Part shown: positions 48,018 to 59,798 of the stretch, in pieces
How positions within the stretch are numbered: position 1 is the first letter of the stretch
How the letters are laid out: each line of letters begins with the position of its first letter
NCBI GenBank assembly: GCA_963930775.1
Contig: OZ005698.1
Span: 372,001-436,000, forward strand
Source of the DNA: Cliona cf. orientalis
Lineage: Eukaryota; Porifera; Demospongiae; Clionaida; Clionaidae
Length of the DNA: 64,000 nt
Direction: 5' to 3'
Position numbers and translations under genes: made by a program
Notes under the pieces: generated by a model
The model's input: the letters and a program-made list of their open reading frames with translations, nothing else
Database searches by the model: none
What the model was told of the DNA's origin: nothing

Positions 48018-51000
48018 ATACTATCTCTGTCTGTATAAGGCAGCCCACCTCCTTAGTTAATACAGTGCTTGTACAGCCAAACTCAAAGTAGCAAAACTCC
48101 ATATTTGTACCTCTTTAAAGCAGGCACCTTGTCTATTGTAATGCAGCCACAGAGTTTCAGCCCATGGTGGCCACTGTATACTGTGCTTTGTGTGCGTTTG
48201 TTTTTGGCAGAGCATTCTAGCATCGTTAGTGCTAGTTTGCAAAAGGTCACCTTTGTGCTACTGTGCGGTAATAGAATCGGGTTGTGGGGTAGTGCATTAT
48301 AGCAATTACTTAATATTAAGGGGATTGTGTGTAACTGCCTGGCCCTCATTTCCCCTGAGGTATGTACTTGACCTCTGGCTGTGGCTTAGTAAAAGAGCAG
48401 AGACAAGATAATTAATATATCAAACACTGCTTATTGTACAACTTGTAGTAAATATATAATCCTGTAGCTATATTTAGCAGGAGTTTTTTTGGACGATTAT
48501 GCAACCAAATATTTGTATTTCTTTAAGATTAGCAATGTGCACGTACACCTGACTCCTAACTTCCTAATATGGATAATTTTTGAGACAATGTGAATTGACT
48601 CATTGGTGTACCACCTATCATATTCATAATTGGTTATGCAGCTGTGAGGATAGTCATAATATATAATGTGGACCTCCAACTGTAGCTATAGCTCCCTCCC
48701 AAATACCCTGTGTGATGATTGGAGCTGTAGTACAAAGTATATAGCCTGATCAGGCGTCGATTTTTGATTTTTGTAGTGCCATGGTATCATTGAATTTTTG
48801 CACTTGGGATAGCTTTGGCTTCCCAGTCAGTTGAAATCCAGCCTTCTCAAGCTCACTCCTTCCTGCAAGTATATAGCTAGTATCACCTATAGATTCTGTG
48901 GGTGCCATGGTGATGATTATCTTGGCGTGGGAAAATACAAGCACCTCCACCCAAATACTGGTGGTGTTGATCAGCCTCAAAAATTAGCGAATGTTTGTAC
49001 AGGGTGGCCACACTGTACCAGTCCTCAGGTTTGTGCATGTGTCAGTCATATGCCCTGTGTGTCCTCCAGAACTGTGTGGGCTGCTATCTCTGGAGTGTGG
49101 TTTACTGGACACACTCCCGTCCTTCCACCCATAAAATCCCCCCCCCCCCTCCCTTCTCCCCTACTTCCTTTTCTCTCCCCCTCCCTCACTCACTCACTCT
49201 CTCTCTCTCTCTGCAGTTCAAAAGTCCAAGAAGCCCCTTTATTGTGAGTTCGACATCGATGCCTCCCTAACTCATCATAGAAGACAGGCTGTGAGTGGAT
49301 GTGGTAATAGTAGCTGGCTAAAATAAGTATGGCTGGCATGGCAACCTCAACCTTATCTCTCTGTATGTACATCTCCAAATTGATCAGTTACTACCCACTA
49401 CCCTATGCACATGGTCTTCACATGTACCCTATTATCTAGGTATATCTATTTCATTGTGTTCATGGCACACCACACACACACCTGGCACACACCCTCAACC
49501 CCCCCCCCCCCGCCACTTAATTATCTCGTTATCACGTACACAGATAACTAAACGTTCATAAAGACACACTAAATACCCACATGTACTCCATGCTTTCACC
49601 TTTTGTTCCGTCCTCCCCCCTCCCTCTCTCTCTGTCCCCCCCCCCCCCCCCCCCCCCACTCATTCCTCTCCCCTTTCTCTCAGGCGGTTGTCTTGGAGGG
49701 CAAGTATTGGAAGAGAAAGCTGTCGGCTGTTGCCACTGAGTACAGGAAGTGGAGACTCCACTACAAGGAGAAAAATGTAAGCAATAACTCCATTTCTATC
49801 GTAGCTATATACATGTATAACCATTCCTGTAAGCTAGCGCACCTTTGCTTGTATGTGTTTTTTTGTTGAATACATTTCCTAGTCTTGAGGTTTGTTTTCA
49901 AAGCTGAGATCACAGTGTACAGCCTCTTTCTGTGTGCATTCTTGCTTAGTGCCTACAGTGTAGCTACATGTACATGTCAGTGCCGAGTGGTGGGCAAGGA
50001 GGAAGCCATTGATACAAGTGGTTTCTCTGTTGTCAATTTGTGCAGTCAGATCTCTTCGCTTCCTCTCGTCTGTCGGATAGCTTTTTGATATTTCTTAGCT
50101 CCTTTAATTAAAGCAGGGATTTAATTAGAGGGTGGTGAGCACAGGGATTTCCCCCTCCATAAAATTTCTGAAGTGAATACATAGAGAACAGTACTACCGC
50201 AGACTCTGGTTAATAAGCGCATGCGCTTATAGCGGTAAACGGAATGACAGTATGCGCTTAATAAAGGATATGCGCTTATAAGGCACATAACCACGCCCAC
50301 TAACGTTTGGGCACGTGATGGATGCGAGGCCCGCTAGCACTGTACCAACGCTCGATCGATCGATCGAGCACTTTAACGTTTACAGTTGCCGCTCAAGATG
50401 ATGAGTGCTGGCGATTTGTCGATCTTTTTGCATGATAACGTTATTCGTGGCCATCATTTCTCCAAAGATAGCTGGACTCCAAATACTTTCCAGCCGGTCA
50501 AGGTCAGGTTCATAGAACGCCACGCCTATTAAGCGCATGCGCTTAATAAACAATAGCTTATGACAAGAAGAGGGCATGCGCTTAATAAATAATATGCGCT
50601 TAATAGCGAGGTGCGCTTAATAACCAGAGTTTACGGTATTGTTATGGAGCATGTTTGACCCCCCCCCCCCTGCAAAAAAAAAGAAAAATTCCTGGAGAAC
50701 CATCAGTTGAGTATTATTCCCTGTCCTTGCAGAAGACACGGAAGCTAGACCCCACCCTTCGACCTGTCCAGGAAAGAGGGAAAGCCGTCTTTGTGAGTAT
50801 ACGTATATCATACTCAAAAGAGTTATTAGTTTGTATTACTGTAATACTAACTAGCAACAGCTGCATGGAAAACGGTGCACCTGTCCAAATTTGTCCACTA
50901 TTAAATATTGTAGGACAATAGTAGCCGTGGAGTAACCCCAGACATGTTTTTTAATAGTGAATAATATTCCAAGCAAAGCTGGTGATTTTTGGTGCTTATA

Positions 51001-51696
51001 TAGCACAGAGCCCTTTATGCTTGGCTCAGAATAGCACTATTACTCGAGAGAGAGGGAGAGAGAGAGAGATTTGAGCTGTGTTTGGTTCAAGTTAGTACTG
51101 CTCTCTCTCTCGTGGGCTAAGAGCCCTCAAGCTTATGATGGCATTTCTTCGCAAGAAAGAGGTGCGGATTATTGTGAATAGCAGAAAGAGCTGGAGGATG
51201 CGTCACGTAAGTTAGGCTTCTCCTAGATACAAGTATGTATGGTGATGTGAGCTATCAAATATTTTTTTATATCTGAGTAGGTGTGGCTAGTTCATAAGCT
51301 CCGCCCAAACCACACCTACCCCTTTTTGGCCTCACAGCCATGCTAACAACGCACAATCATTATTGTGATTGTATGCATGTATCTGCCTGATTGCATTCCT
51401 TCGATCAGTGTACACTATAGCAATATGCTAGCTTGGCTTGGTCGTCAGTGTTTTCTCTCTCACTCTCCGCTGACTCTGGTATCTTGTGATAACAATGATC
51501 TGCGTTCATGTGATTCATTGGACACGGTGCACCTGGTCCCCCTTTCCCTTGCCTGATGGTTAATTCATCATCCTTTGTCTTCTTCCTTTTCCCCTCCTTC
51601 CCTCCCTCTATTCCCCCCCCCCCTCTCTCTCCCTCCCAGGATGACATCTGTCGAAACTTCAAGCCCCATATTGAGTCTACTAGGTGGGTATATTTG

Positions 51697-51736
<40 letters not shown>

Positions 51737-54700
51737 CTACTGTTCTTCTTGCATGCTAATGTACATGTACGTTATGTGGGTGACTAATGGCCCTATTGTT
51801 CGGACCAGTCCTTGCATGGATAATGTAATATTCCATTTGGTGTGTGGATGGTGTTTTAGGTACGAGGATTAGCATAGTTGGGCCTTTCGATTGTGCCAAA
51901 TTGCTCCAGGAAGCTTTTAGTGCTTATAGCCACTTTGTAATTATTCAATTTGCACTCTCTCTCTCTGACACAGACCTCCCTTTCTCCACAATCTAGATGG
52001 TAAGTCCCTATTCATTACCTCCATGACCACACCCCATTATATTCCGTCCATGGTCACATGACCTCGTGCAGCTATCCCAGAGAGCATCTTTCCAAACTTC
52101 ACCAAGGATTCCCCTGACGCCATAGCAACGAGTAAGCTCCTACAGTTACTATCTATACCGAGGATGATCACATTTTATGATTTATTGGATTTTGTGTTGA
52201 TAATTATTATAAATTTTTTTGTGTTTGTACTGTGCAGTGGATTTCATGATCCAGCAGCCCAACCTTGAGGTACTCAATCCAACCACTTTGGACGACTTTC
52301 TCGACAAAATGGAGCCTATGGAAGGTATGGATAAAAATTGGATAAAAAATTGCCTTTACATGTACATCGCTTTCTCCCTCTCTCCACACCAGTGATGCTG
52401 TCTCAGGTGATCAATTCCACGCTAGACATGGGGCAGTCGTCTCTCCCCACTCCTTTCACGGGAGGAGGCTCCACCCAGCCCTATGCCACGCCCACTCCAA
52501 CCCAGCCCTCTCTCAGCGACGGACAGTACCCCTCGTCCACCTCTGGGTACCCTAATGGCAGCTATATGACAGGGTTTCCCCCATCAGCCACTTTATCTCA
52601 ACAACAACCTCCCCAGCAGAGGCCAACGCAAGCTGGCGGTGGCTTCCCTCTCTCTCCAACCTCCTTTCTCACCACTCAGGGAAAGGGGGAGAAATCGACA
52701 GGTGGCGCAGCAGATCTCGCCACCGGGATGCCAGGGTCTAGTTATTCGATGAAAAACGAAGGCGTGGCTTACTCCGGTGGCCAACAAGATATGGTGTATG
52801 GTTCGTACTCGCAGCAACAACAGCAGATGGCACCTCCTCACCAGGGATATGGTGCTATGAATAGAACAACTATGACATCACCCGATACTAATTATAGCAT
52901 GACGATGAAGGACGAAGCTTCGATGGGTACCATGGGTCAGTTTTTGAACCAGTTCCTCTCCGATCCCCTCAATCCTTCGCAAGTCCCGACCAACTCTTCG
53001 CAGTGTTTCCAACCGTCAGCCAATCAGGCGCAACAGCCCCTCCCCCCGTCTTCCAACATGTTTCAGTTCCCAACCTCTCCCCTTCAGCAGCAACAACCTG
53101 ACCAACAGTTCGAACCCAACTCATTATCCTCTCTGCTTCAACAGCCCAGCGCTGCTGAGGGAGACTCCTCCAATCAAGGCTCGATCGCTCGCGTCTCCAG
53201 CGCTGGAAATCTAGGCTTGATCAGCGAGGAATCTTCCACCCCTCCAATTCGCCCCCCACTCTCGAGAGGGAAGAGCGAGCCCATCCGTCACCTACAACAG
53301 CAGGTGAAGCACTTGGCGGAGGAGAACCAGCGACAGATGATGGAGATTGAGAAGCAGCAATCGATTGCTGAGCAGCAGTACGTGACCGTCCTCCAACAGC
53401 TGGCCGAGCAGCAAGCGGCGGGAAAGGCCTCGCGAGAGCAGCAGGAGGTCCTAAAGAGTGTGTTGTCCGATCCAAGCCTCGTGAGTATTCTCCGAGAGGT
53501 TCTCCTAGCTAACCCTCCTCCCTCGTCTCTCCAAGAGAGACAAGCAAGCCAACAGTCGCATCAGCAACAGCAGCAGCAACAGCAGCAGCAGCAACAACAG
53601 AGAGAGAGGTTGCCCCCACTCAACGTTACGCCCTCGAAGATGAGCACCGATAGCGGTGGCACGCAGGGCTCCACCCCCTCCCCACTCATATCACCCTCAC
53701 AGGCGGCACAGGTATATAGGTGGTAGTGATAGTGATGTAATGATGTTGTAATCATTTTGATGTCGTGCAGGGTCACATCTATGGTTTCTCGGCTGGTGTC
53801 TCTGGGTCGATGCCGACCACACCCTCTGCATCTGTTGGTTAGTAATAATTATTAAAAATTGTGATAACTATGCTGTAACTTGCATCAGTGTATATAGATA
53901 CTCCATACAAAAAGTTCAAATTTTCACAGTTGGTTTTATCATCCACAGCTGGGTCCATCCAGCTGGGAGAGCTGGACAGCTTCATGGCCATGCAGGCTCA
54001 GAAGAAGTTAAAGAGCTCTCGTCACATGAGCACGGAGGAGAAGGAGGTCTTCAAGGAGATAAGGAGACAGTCTCACATCTCAGCTGAGCAGAAACGCAGG
54101 GGTAGCATCAAGGTTTGACACTATCACATGTTGAAAGTAGTCCCGTTGTGATAATTAATGTTGAAAATTAATTTGTATGGACCTGTAACCATAATATTAT
54201 TTCATATTAATTTTGTGTTCTCTCTCTCCCCTTCTCTGTAGCATGGATTTAGCCAGCTCCAGTCCATGGTGGTCAACCTAGCCTCCTACCCCAGTGGAAA
54301 GGTCAGCAAAGCAACTATCTTGGAGAAAAGTAAGTTTTAAAACACCACATAAGTGAACAGACGTGTTATTTTTATGATTGCATAGCAATTGAGCACATTC
54401 AGCACGCCCACGTTGAGAGGGAGGAGAGAGAGAAGCAGATTGAGACCTTCAAGAGACAGATTGAAGAGCTGAACGCCTCCATTGCTCAGTGCCAGGAGCA
54501 GCTCCCAGCCGCTGGAGTACCCATCACTAGACAAGTTAGTTTGTGTTGACGACGAGGCAGACCATAATGATTAGTTTTATTATTGGTGTTTGTTATTAAT
54601 TTCTCAGAGATTCGAGGAAAATCGGCAGCGATTTAGGGACTATATTCAGCGGAGAACTCTGCAGAACTACAAATTCTGGGTTGTATCCTAAAATCGAATC

Positions 54701-55290
54701 TAAATTTTTTTGTTGTCATACTAATAATATTTGTTGTTATTTCTCCTTGACTGGACTTCCTCTCAGTTCTCTCTCATTCTCCAGCAGCTATTTGAGTCGT
54801 ACAACAGCATGGTGTCTACAGGGAGTGTGGATGAGCTCTGTCGCACTGTCCTGGCCTGGTTCGAGCAGTACTGCACACTACCTGCTCTTAGACCTAGTAA
54901 GAAGTTTAATCTTACGGCTACGTAGTGTAACCTTACTGTATACTTAGTGGAGTTGTGACTAATGTATGACATTGTCATAAGTTAGTACATAAGTTAGTAC
55001 TTTTTGTGGCCTCCATTGATAAAGAATAATGTAGACACTCTGTCATAATTTCTATGACACCTGTACCCTTCTTTATGTTCTATACTCACTCCCCCACTGC
55101 AGTTGTGATGGACGGCTTACGCGAGCTTAGCCAGAAGACCTCCATTTTAACGGACCCCTCTCAGGTTCCCCACCAGCTGGCTCAGTTTGCTCAGCAGAGT
55201 CTCCAGCAGTCACAGCAAGCTCAGCAATCCATCAGACGCCAGCTCAAGCCCTCGCCACACACAGCAGCCACCGCCGGCATCTTCAACTAG
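47361..55290 (+). CDS. MLXIP: Mondo family bHLH-zipper factor (MondoA/ChREBP)
   Basis: 17 coding exons, 972 residues: 47361-47548, 47779-47885, 49217-49290, 49684-49776, 50733-50792, 51640-51683, 51974-51999, 52072-52131, 52238-52324, 52393-53711, 53771-53837, 53949-54112, 54242-54329, 54386-54534, 54608-54682, 54767-54896, 55103-55290 (TAG). Mondo conserved regions are at the N-terminus (LVQPQWKHFRHIRMLKNDRY, WRSWHM, LEGKYWKRKLSAV), the part that senses glucose-6-phosphate and retains the protein in the cytoplasm. A Gln/Pro/Ser-rich activation region is in exon 10. The bHLH basic region is near 745 (SHISAEQKRRGSIKHGF, keeping His-Glu-Arg DNA contacts). A zipper follows, then the C-terminal DCD (LQNYKFWVFSLILQQLFESY). 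It pairs with MLX on carbohydrate-response E-boxes to control sugar metabolism. It probably represents the single pre-duplication Mondo, so the vertebrate symbol is approximate. Confidence 0.95.
47981..48015. repeat. Poly(C) run of 35
   Basis: Longest homopolymer in the window, in Mondo intron 2. A second run of 22 C lies at 49636-49657 before the next-but-one acceptor. Confidence 0.95.
49636..49657. repeat. Poly(C) run of 22
   Basis: Homopolymer within the pyrimidine tract ahead of the Mondo acceptor at 49683. Confidence 0.95.
50195..50638. mobile_element. 444-bp TIR element with repeated TATGCGCTTAATA motifs
   Basis: In Mondo intron 4. The left end is TACCGCAGACTCTGGTTAAT and the right end, read in reverse, is TACCGTAAACTCTGGTTATT, giving ~26-bp TIRs with a few mismatches and flanking TA. 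Sub-terminal DNA carries GCGCTTAATAAA-type motifs at least seven times in both orientations. The interior holds a GATCGATCGATCGA run near 50353. No transposase is seen. The outer five bases match those of the CCGTATAGC family, but the rest differs, so it is a separate family. Confidence 0.8.
51699..51733. repeat. (GT)n microsatellite
   Basis: About 35 nt of GT repeat just downstream of the Mondo exon ending at 51683. Confidence 0.95.
54683..54766 (+). other. U12-type GT-AG intron in Mondo
   Basis: The donor TGGGTT|gtatccta and the acceptor region TCTCCTTGACTGGACTTCCT before CTCAG carry the minor-spliceosome donor (GTATCCT) and a branch-site match (TCCTTGAC) 16 nt from the AG. It lies in the DCD between FWV and FSLIL. 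Confidence 0.85.
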
Positions 55291-55786
55291 GAGCAAAATA
55301 ATCGTCACTTTCTGTCTTTTTGTTTGGTTACTTTTCGCTTGTCTATCGTTTTCTGGCAACTTGTACTCTATGCACATGCTACCATTTGCACATTACAAAA
55401 ACTTGACTTGAAATTCAAGACTTTTCTTATTGCAATTGCTGCTTTTTTTCTTAATTTTCTTTTTGATAATGTCATTTTTTCAGTTGCAGTGTCTGTATGC
55501 TTATAAAATTGGTGTTGTGTTGGAATCACTGCAAGAAACACAATTATTATTACTCTTCAGTGTGTATGTACAGGGGTTCTTGATACGATACAATAAACAT
55601 AATAATAAAATTATTATTATACTGAACTGATGACCATTTTGGGGGATAGTGGACGTACATAAACAACAGATAACATCAAAAATAGATTGCAATCGCTGTT
55701 CGTGGAATTATTTGTAGACCTGCTGGCAAACTATTATGCAACATTGACATAAGCATTGGGATGGTATGTATGTTTGCACTTAACTT
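55291..55786. other. Convergent 3' flanks of Mondo and SPATA22
   Basis: 496 bp between two stop codons. T-rich from 55310 to 55510, with AATAAA-containing sequence near 55591 (ACAATAAACATAATAATAAA), a plausible poly(A) signal for Mondo. No gene is seen. Confidence 0.5.
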
Positions 55787-57267
55787 CTACTGACCGAGTT
55801 CTGCCACCATCTGTCTCATGCTTCTGTCCGAAACCTCGACAGCCTTCCTGGCCGCCAGCTCCTCCTCCCTGCTCACAGCCTCACGCACACTGTAGCACTG
55901 CATGACATCATCAGTCCCATCCCACTGACCGACGACGCGAAGGGTACGCCCCTGCACTAATGGAGGCAGACACTCCCCCATCTCCCAGTAGATACACTTC
56001 ACTGGACCATCCACGGTGCTCAGTTGGAACTGCTTGCATCTGGAGTGACCCCGTACCAGAGTGGTTGGCGAGCTCAGCTTACCTGCAAATGAACATACTT
56101 TTTCTTCCAACACAATTTAATAAAGGGGCGTACAAATAAAATTAATTTATGGGCTCTATTAAAAGATTTGTGGCTCATGCATACTAAAATAATACACAAC
56201 GTACCAAAAACTTCGAAGAGCAGTGGGGAGTGTTTCTTGAACTGGCTCCAGTGCTTCATCCCCTGGGCTGTGGCAGTCAGTATTCTCAGGGAAGGCTTCA
56301 TACGCTTCAAATTCAAGGACTCGGGGCGTGCTGTGCTAGTGTTGTGTTGGGCAGCCTGTATGCAATGATAAATAATAATCAACACTAATTTTCGTACAAT
56401 TACATGATAAATCTTGTCTTCACCAATCTTTGGAAACAATGCCAGACTGGAGTAAGACAAAATTTATTGTATAGCTAATAAATAGAAAAAAATTTCATAC
56501 CATATCTCTGCTTGGTTCCTTGGCTGTGCCAGTAGCTCCTGCTGCACTAGCCATAGCTGTGCTGCTGCTTGTGCTAGTATTCAGCTGCAGCCGTGCTGTT
56601 TCATTCTCAGTATCAGTATGCTGCCTCACAAACTGACTCTGTACGTAGTGCGGCTTTTGCGTTGGATTCATACTCGGGCCTTTTTGCAGCTGCTGAGGGG
56701 GGAAATTGGAGCGGCTAGGGGCTCCATATTGACAATGAGTAGACTGCCTTTGTCTGTAGTTTGGTGGCGGTGGCTGGGGTGCTGATGGAGTGTAGTGAGA
56801 GCTTGCATAACGCGAGGAGGCTGTTGTTGGAGCTCTGTTCTCTTGCCCAGAAGCTGTACCATGAGGTCCATGGTAGTAGGAGCTTCTATTATTCGCCCTA
56901 CACAAGCAAACAAATTTTGATGTTGCTGCTATCAGGGAGAAAAATAATGTATAGTCCCTGCTGCTATATATCATGTCGGTATGTGAACTCAGTTGAAATT
57001 ATGGACTTACTGTGAGGGGTATGGCTGGGTATAGGGAGTCACAGGAGCGCTGGGCTGTCGGTAGCTCTGCTGGTAGTTTCTTTGCGGTACAGCTGCTGGC
57101 GGCGTACACTGCTGACTGTGGCCAGGAGCATTGTTTGGGTGGGCGACTAGCGCTCGCCGTGGGCGTTTGTTCTTGTTGAAGATGGGCAGGGGAGCTGTGG
57201 AGTAGTAAGCGAATTCATGCCTCCATACTAAAATTCAACGATGATACTTACGTCTCTTCTGTGCCAT
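55787..57267 (-). CDS. SPATA22: SPATA22, meiotic recombination OB-fold protein
   Basis: Five coding exons, 347 residues: 57267-57252, 57194-57011, 56897-56501, 56355-56205, 56082-55787 (TAG). Exon 1 codes for only five residues plus one base. The N-terminus (PPLPIFNKNKRPRRAL) matches the conserved start of vertebrate SPATA22 (PVPLFNQKKRNRQPL). The middle is Gln/Pro/Ser-rich. The C-terminal ~130 residues match its RPA2-like OB region (LRILTATAQGMKHWSQF, LLFEVFGKL, CIYWEMGECLPPL, MQCYSVREA). In vertebrates SPATA22 binds MEIOB and RPA on single-stranded DNA in meiotic prophase and is needed to finish recombination. It is convergent with Mondo, and its start lies 172 bp from the ORAI stop on the same strand. 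Confidence 0.88.
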
Positions 57268-57439
57268 TTCTTTTTACAAACACAACTTCCAACTGACTTC
57301 GTGACACTGACAACCAACAAATTTTTGTGATTAATTTTTTTGTTTGTAAAATTTAATTATTAACGTTGCTAGGCAACTATACTAATAACTAATAATTTCC
57401 ACAAATTAAAAATTTTAATGATGACGAATTTGCATGATT

Positions 57440-58227
57440 TTAGACTTGAGTATTGATGAATCTCTTAGACTGCTGTCTGTCGTATGATGCACTGGTGTCA
57501 AAAGTTGTGTCCTGCAGTGGAGTAGCCAGTGATATCCCAGAGGGCCTGGGCATGTTCATGTTCTCTAGCAAAACTCTCGCCTTCTCTAAGTTCTGTTCGT
57601 GAAGTTGAATTTTCTTTTTGGAGATTGAGCGAAAAAAGACAACAATGAATGGCAGAGATACTACAGATAGTACGACCACGACTGCCAAAGTAGCTGTACC
57701 AACATGGAGGCTGGTCTTGTCTTCACCAGCCGGATAAAACTTCACGTAAGCCACTATCACCAGTTCGACGAGAAATAGAACTATGCCGACGATGTTGGAG
57801 AGATACCAGACCATGTGCACAGGCCATGTGTAGCCTTTACTGATGGAAGAGGGTACATGTAGTGACGGCTGTTTGATGATGGCTTCCAGCTCGGGGAGAA
57901 GTCTAGTCGCTATCAGGAGGGACGCCATGTGGACAAAGATCAGTAAAGCTGTGAGCATAGCAAACGGAATCAAGAGAGCTGTAGGTGTTTCTGTACTTAT
58001 TTCAGCCTCTACCATAGCAACCTGCACATAATTTGAATTTCAGCTAGATTCTGGTCGATTCAAATATGGAAATTTCTTACCAAGGCAAAGCCTGCCATTA
58101 GAGTGGAAGTAGCTATAGACTGCTTGAGCTTGGATTTGCTAAGATAGAGAACATGAAGTTCATATTCTTGATCTGTGACATGATGACCGTCTCTTCGCGG
58201 AGAAGGGTCCGAAGACAGTCGCCTCAT
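57440..58227 (-). CDS. ORAI: ORAI store-operated calcium channel subunit
   Basis: Two coding exons, 58227-58081 (ATG) and 58021-57440 (TAA), 242 residues, four membrane segments. The N-terminal cytosolic helix reads LYLSKSKLKQSIATSTLMAG and leads into TM1 FALVAMVEAEI, whose Glu is the selectivity-filter residue (E106 in human ORAI1). TM2 keeps the conserved His (LLIFVHMASLL, H134). TM3 keeps the Glu (VLFLVELVIVAYVKF, E190). The intron falls directly before VAMVE. The C-terminal helix (SKKKIQLHEQNLEKARVLLE) is the expected STIM-binding region. ORAI hexamers in the plasma membrane admit Ca2+ when ER stores empty. Position 91, Arg in human ORAI1, is Ala here, and the outer acidic residues after the filter differ. 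Confidence 0.93.
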
Positions 58228-58359
58228 CCTGCATGTTCCACTGGCAGTGAATGATGGTGCATTATTTAGAAACCCTTGAGTGGGAGGGGTTTTGTTTGTT
58301 CTGCAGATACTACAAAATTCCCATATATTTTGTAAATAATAATATTATTATATAGGTTA

Positions 58360-59603
58360 TTATAACTCATTAGCAATGTTTTTCAGAATGTTACAGACAT
58401 AGTGGTAATAAGAATCTGCTGGAATAGTGCCGTCCTTGCACAGCCGAGCTATGGCAAGATACTCGAGTCCTTCAATTTTCTGGGCAGCTGCGTAAAACAG
58501 TTTAGCCTTTGGACAGTAGACAGTGCAGCCTTCATATTGATCCATAGTCTTTGCTGCTCCACCAAAAGATACACATAACTACAAGAAAAAAGGAATTTTT
58601 AAAAAATTTTTGGCCAAAATCAAATTTTAGACGTACACTTTTAATTTCTCCTTTTAGCTTCATGAGTTCCGTGAAGTATTGTACCTCTCCCTCGATAGGC
58701 TGTGGCACCCTAGATGTCACCACTACTGCATTATTTGACGAATCAGGACTGGTGAACTCTGAGCCAGGTAAGGGATTGCAAGGACCTGTCAGTAGAGCAA
58801 AGTGTGGACGAGGGGTGAAGTTTGTGAAAATTTGTTTGAAGGGATCTGGGCCACTCAGTTCAACCTTTGGATGAGCTATAAACAGTGTGGCTTCATCATG
58901 AAGTGAGTAGTCCGGCAAAGGGATGGTCATTTTCTAGATCGTGTGTGAAAAACAATAAACTATAAAAAAATTTCATTCTGTATATTATATACCTCCAAGG
59001 AAAGGTTACATTGAGGAGGTACTTTCTCAGTTCCACGTGCAATGTGCTGCAAGGCCTTCTTAGCATCATCAAACTCTCCTTGAGTTTGAGTCACCCACAG
59101 GATAGTTGGTGTGGTGGCCTGCTGAATAGGACTTGTAGCAGGCTGTTGTGTAGCTGTATTTGAAAGAAGAGGGCATCTATTAAAACCCCCAGTAATCCAT
59201 ATAGCTGTATCCTACCTCTGTGCACTATTTGAGGAGCCAAACCAGCGTTATCTTCATCAACACCAAATGGAAAAACTTTTGCAATGATTTCCGTTTGTTC
59301 TGGTGCTTGCTTAGCGATGAATTTTCTCAATCCACGATAAGCCTTCAGATTGTCTTTACTTCTCACCTTCTCGATGAGATTCTTTGCTCTCCTCTCCTTT
59401 TTCTCTGAAAGTCTACCACCTCTGCTGCTTTCATCAACCTCTCTCCATTCTACACTATTTACAACATTCAGTTGTGCTAGCAGAACATCATTGAATAACG
59501 TCTTGGGAGATTTTAATATTTTAACTAGTTCATCAAAATTTTCTGGTTTAGTCAAGGCATCCCTGTACAGCTGCAGGTAATAATTCTCACTGAAAGCTGC
59601 CAT
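58360..59603 (-). CDS. Orphan 354-residue protein, possible death-fold N-terminus
   Basis: Four exons, 59603-59216 (ATG), 59153-58993, 58933-58637, 58578-58360 (TAA), all in phase. I do not recognise the full protein. Residues 1-110 look all-helical (YYLQLYRDALTKPENF, then ERRAKNLIEKVRSK and NLKAYRGLRKFIAKQ). The ending pattern, Lys-Ala/Asn-Leu-Ile plus Gly-Leu-Phe spacing, resembles the last helices of CARD/death-fold domains. This is a weak similarity by eye, not an assignment. The C-terminal half is mixed and predicted globular (PRPHFALLTGPCNPLPGSEF; LFYAAAQKIEGLEYLAIARL) with no known motif. No signal peptide or membrane segment is seen. An E2F-like GGCGCCAAAA lies 70 bp upstream. Coding support is four phase-consistent exons with canonical splice sites. 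Confidence 0.75.
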
Positions 59604-59672
59604 CTTAGATCATCCTTCTCGACATGGGCACTATTTGGAATTGAACAATACGACCTTTGAACTTTCAAAAAA

Positions 59673-59682
59673 GGCGCCAAAA
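59673..59682 (-). promoter_or_regulatory. E2F-like site upstream of the 354-residue gene
   Basis: TTTTGGCGCC on the minus strand (GGCGCCAAAA on plus), 70 bp upstream of the ATG at 59603. It matches the E2F consensus TTTSSCGC. Its position between this gene and the H3 3' end makes regulation of the former more likely. Confidence 0.45.
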
Positions 59683-59798
59683 TTCAACAGGTGTTGATTA
59701 TTTCATGCACAGAACATGGGATAAAAATTTTTTTAAATTATGACAGAGAACGAGTAGATAGCTTATGAGCTCAAGGTGGAAACTTTTGTAAAGGTGGT

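Noticed and set aside
50380-50577. 66-codon frame in the TIR element of Mondo intron 4
   Set aside because: No domain or codon signal, and it overlaps the repeated GCGCTTAATAA motifs.
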